Source: Ignavibacteriota bacterium (GTDB lineage: Bacteria; Bacteroidota; Ignavibacteria; Ignavibacteriales; Melioribacteraceae). From it: 64,000 nt of DNA. This document shows positions 61,223 to 64,000 of the stretch, piece after piece. The stretch covers positions 3,494,001 to 3,558,000 of the forward strand of contig JADJGF010000001.1 in assembly GCA_016708125.1 (NCBI GenBank). Direction: 5' to 3'. The notes beneath the pieces are model-generated. The model was not told the DNA's origin. It worked only from the letters and a program-made list of their open reading frames with translations, and did no database searches. Both the position numbers and the translations under genes were made by a program. The stretch's first letter is position 1. Each line of letters opens with the position of its first letter.

Positions 61223-64000
61223 ATGGCAATTCAACGAAAACTTTTCAATCAGCTAATTAAAGATTTTAACTTCTCAGAATTATTTATTGAACTTGGATGG
61301 GATAAAGTTTTAATAACCCAGAAAATAAAAGCCAATGATGAAACTTATGAAATTAAGTCAGCTGCTCAGAAACGTAGTTTTGTAATTTTTGTTTGTAATT
61401 CGAACCATGATAATAGAATTCCTAACAAAGATGAAAGAAAAAAAATAGATAAGGCTGTAACCAAATTGTTTTATGAACACCTTATAATTTATATCGATAA
61501 AAACAAAACTCAACAGCTTTGGCAATTAAGTGTACAAGAACCAAATAAACCAATTCAATACCGTGAATTTAATTATTATATAAAAAATGATCCTCAACAG
61601 CTTTTTGAAAAGTTAAATCATTTATTCTTCACTTTAGATGATGAGGACAAAATTGCACTTGTAGATGTAAAAAGCAGAGTAACGGAACAATTCAATCAAA
61701 ATGCAGAAAAAGTTACCAAAGCATTTTATGCTGAATTCAAAAAGCATCATGCTGTATTTCAATCCTTTATTCAAGGTCTTGAGAACCAAATGGATATTGA
61801 TTGGTACACATCCTTAATGTTGAACCGATTAATGTTTGTATATTTTATACAAAAAAAAGGTTTTCTTGACAGCAATACAAATTATTTGAGTGATAAACTT
61901 AGAACTATTAAAAGCAAACAAGGTAAAGATAAATTTTATAAAACATTCTATAAAACATTTCTGTTAACTCTTTTTCACCAAGGACTTGGCAAACCAAACC
62001 ACACTCCAGATTTTGAAAAAGAACTTGGTAAAATTCCATACTTAAACGGTGGATTATTTGACGTTCACAAATTGGAAAAAGATAATGATAAATTAGACAT
62101 TGCTGATAAAGCTTTTGAAAAACTATTTGCATTTTTTGATGAATATAATTGGCACCTTGATATTAAACCAAACACAACCGGTAAGGATATTAACCCCGAT
62201 GTAATTGGCTATATTTTTGAAAAATATATAAATGACCGAGCTACAACGGGAGCGTATTATACTAAGGAAGATATTACTGAATATATAAGCAAAAACACAG
62301 TTATCCCATACTTGTTTGATAAAGTAAAAGAAAAAGTTAAAAATGCTTTTACTTATGATAGTTCACTTTGGAAAATGCTTAAAGAAAACCCGGATAGATA
62401 CATTTATGATTCAGTTAAAAAAGGAATAAATACAAATTTTAATATAAAAAATAACTTTAATGATAAAGTTACCGAAGACTTGCCAAATTTCATTTCTATC
62501 GGTATCGATACATCAAAACCAAATTTACTTGAGAGAAGAAACCGCTGGAATGAAAAAACGGATGAAGAATTAGCTTTACCAACCGAAATTTGGCGCGAGA
62601 CGATTGAACGAAGAAAAAGATATTGGGAATTACGTGCTAAAATTGAAAATGATGAAATAAGAGAAATAAATGATTTTATAACATACAATCTTAACATTCG
62701 TCAATTTGCACAAGATGCAGTTGAACAATATGAAGGTTCTGATTTTGTAAATGCTTTTTATAAAGCAATAACTGAAATAACAATTCTTGATCCAACTTGC
62801 GGATCCGGTGCATTTTTATTTGCAGCACTTAACATTCTTGAACCTCTTTATGAAGCATGCATAAGCAGAATGCGAGAATTTGTTGAAGTTGATAACGAAA
62901 AAGGAAACGGAAAAAAACATGAAAACTTCCGTAAAGTTTTAAATGATATTGAAATTCATACTAATGAAAAATACTACATTTTTAAAAGCATAATACTTAA
63001 CAACCTATACGGTGTTGATATTATGAACGAAGCTGTAGAAATAGCTAAACTCCGTTTATTCTTAAAACTTGTTGCTGTTGTTGAACCGGATGAAAGAAAA
63101 GAAAATTATGGATTAGAACCCTTACCGGATATTGATTTTAATATTAGAGCCGGTAACACACTTGTTGGTTATGCTACTGAAAACGAAATTGATTCTGGTT
63201 CTGAACTAGATGCATTTAATGAAAAAGAAAAAGAAAAAGTAAAAAATGAATTACTTGAAAAAATTGAAATTGCTGCAAGTTCATTTAAGAGCTATAAAGA
63301 AGTACAGCTTGAGTCTTGTAAATTAGATTATATTCAATTCAAAAAAGCTAAAGACAATCTTGAACTTAGATTAAAAGAATTAAATGAACAATTAAATGAT
63401 TATTTAGCAAAAGATTATGGAATAGTTAAAGAGAAAAATAAAAAGAAATATTCGGAATGGATTCAAACTCATAAACCATTTCATTGGTTTGCTGAATTTT
63501 ATGAAATTGTTCACCAAAATGGAGGTTTTGATGTTATAATAGGTAATCCACCCTATATAGAAAATTCTAAAGTTTTCAACATTTATAAACCAAAATTATC
63601 AATTACAATAGATGCGGGGAATATTTATACATTAGTTTTAGAGCGTGGTCATTCAATAGTTCACAAGAAATCAAAACATGGCTGGATAATCCCAATTTCA
63701 GCAGTATGTACTGATAGAACAACTAGTTTCCAAAATTTTATTAGAAGTAATTATAACAGATGGATTGCGACATATGATATTTTCCCTGCTAGACTTTTTA
63801 CCGGTGCTGCTCAAAGACTAACAATTTTAATTCTTACAAACAATGAAAAATTATTTCAACAATTTGTTACAAAGTACTATAGATGGTATGAAAATGAGAG
63901 AAACAATTTAATTGATTTAGTTTTTTATAACCGCAATTTAGATTTTGATGAAGTAGGTTGGTTAGCTAGAATAAATCAATATATTGGTTGGGATGTTCTC
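61223..64000 (+). CDS. Eco57I-type adenine DNA methyltransferase, C-terminus beyond the window
   Basis: 926 codons remain open at the right edge. Starts MAIQRKLFNQLIKDFNFSEL, two bases after the helicase stop. Motif I LDPTCGSGAFLFAAL at about residue 523 binds S-adenosylmethionine; motif IV GNPPYIE at about residue 775 marks N6-adenine methylation. The N-terminal 500 residues include TTGAYYTKEDITEYI before the MTase core, as in type IIG and PglX-like enzymes. It could be a combined restriction-methylation enzyme or the modification part of a larger system with the PLD-helicase. Confidence 0.88.
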   Translation, partial: MAIQRKLFNQLIKDFNFSELFIELGWDKVLITQKIKANDETYEIKSAAQKRSFVIFVCNSNHDNRIPNKDERKKIDKAVTKLFYEHLIIYIDKNKTQQLWQLSVQEPNKPIQYREFNYYIKNDPQQLFEKLNHLFFTLDDEDKIALVDVKSRVTEQFNQNAEKVTKAFYAEFKKHHAVFQSFIQGLENQMDIDWYTSLMLNRLMFVYFIQKKGFLDSNTNYLSDKLRTIKSKQGKDKFYKTFYKTFLLTLFHQGLGKPNHTPDFEKELGKIPYLNGGLFDVHKLEKDNDKLDIADKAFEKLFAFFDEYNWHLDIKPNTTGKDINPDVIGYIFEKYINDRATTGAYYTKEDITEYISKNTVIPYLFDKVKEKVKNAFTYDSSLWKMLKENPDRYIYDSVKKGINTNFNIKNNFNDKVTEDLPNFISIGIDTSKPNLLERRNRWNEKTDEELALPTEIWRETIERRKRYWELRAKIENDEIREINDFITYNLNIRQFAQDAVEQYEGSDFVNAFYKAITEITILDPTCGSGAFLFAALNILEPLYEACISRMREFVEVDNEKGNGKKHENFRKVLNDIEIHTNEKYYIFKSIILNNLYGVDIMNEAVEIAKLRLFLKLVAVVEPDERKENYGLEPLPDIDFNIRAGNTLVGYATENEIDSGSELDAFNEKEKEKVKNELLEKIEIAASSFKSYKEVQLESCKLDYIQFKKAKDNLELRLKELNEQLNDYLAKDYGIVKEKNKKKYSEWIQTHKPFHWFAEFYEIVHQNGGFDVIIGNPPYIENSKVFNIYKPKLSITIDAGNIYTLVLERGHSIVHKKSKHGWIIPISAVCTDRTTSFQNFIRSNYNRWIATYDIFPARLFTGAAQRLTILILTNNEKLFQQFVTKYYRWYENERNNLIDLVFYNRNLDFDEVGWLARINQYIGWDVL

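Larger units (their letters stand above)
31080..64000. mobile_element. phage-derived island inserted in tRNA-Pro, right end outside the window
   Basis: Left boundary inferred from the broken tRNA. Contents: phage early-type genes and head genes on the minus strand, packaging genes on the plus strand, then cargo with membrane, repair and restriction-type genes. No integrase or tail genes are in view. Whether the cargo belongs to the same insertion as the phage part is inference; the duplicated terminator and leader modules suggest stepwise acquisition. Confidence 0.5.

Overview
The window is very AT-rich and gene-dense, with frequent TTG starts. It carries a parA-parB-DUF5683 run, chorismate synthase, a propionyl-CoA-carboxylase-type beta subunit, Bacteroidota-type phage genes and Bacteroidota-type outer-membrane proteins. 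I infer a member of the Bacteroidota/Chlorobiota/Ignavibacteriota group, most likely an Ignavibacteria-like organism; this rests on protein character and synteny, not on a marker-gene tree.

Region 1 (1-6684) is chromosomal: the end of a MacB-type ABC permease, a very large outer-membrane protein, a Nudix hydrolase, a PAP2 phosphatase and a PfkB sugar kinase. Region 2 (6658-16516) is an integrated element bounded by a perfect 21-bp direct repeat. The attachment site is the 3' end of the PfkB gene, which originally overlapped the start of mtnA. The element has a tyrosine integrase beside attL, three 19-bp iterons, small coiled-coil and HTH proteins, a phage-type DUF4373 replication protein, a tape-measure-like protein, a membrane protein on the opposite strand, a folded-RNA candidate, and a 13-bp motif repeated four times. 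It has no capsid, portal or terminase genes and looks like a phage satellite. Region 3 (16512-31031) is again chromosomal: mtnA, recO, a DegP/HtrA protease, aroC, metallo-beta-lactamase-fold proteins, an ABC permease/ATPase pair, the carboxylase subunit, parA/parB, a Ppx/GppA phosphatase, aroQ and a MerR regulator.

Region 4 begins at a tRNA-Pro(GGG) gene that is cut off after its anticodon arm (31036-31079); the missing 3' half was not found in the window, so I infer an island running past base 64000. Its left part is phage-like: a sigma factor, a P-loop ATPase and an ArdC-like protein, then leftward head genes (cement fusion, capsid, ClpP-type protease), then rightward packaging genes (small terminase, large terminase, Mu gp29-type portal). 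No tail, lysis or integrase gene is visible, so it is either a decayed prophage or a capsid-forming satellite. Two proteins here carry what looks like a catalytically dead subtilisin-like domain, one of them fused to a capsid-cement domain.

The rest (about 44,300-64,000) is cargo: unknown gene blocks separated by palindromic spacers resembling integron attC sites, an SPFH/CsgG-like membrane operon, a SRAP (HMCES/YedK) gene, a replicative-type DNA polymerase alpha subunit (DnaE/ImuC-like) divided into two genes on opposite strands, and a PLD-SNF2 helicase followed by an Eco57I-type DNA methyltransferase cut by the window edge. Terminator and leader modules are duplicated around the cargo, and the spacers are filled with a recurring lexicon of short repeat words.

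The strongest leads are the split, inverted DnaE with a palindrome over the start of one half; the head-only element with pseudo-subtilase proteins; the satellite with a tape measure but no head; the multi-stem RNA candidate near attR; and the duplicated leader module with its small MRLLYIPRL open reading frames.
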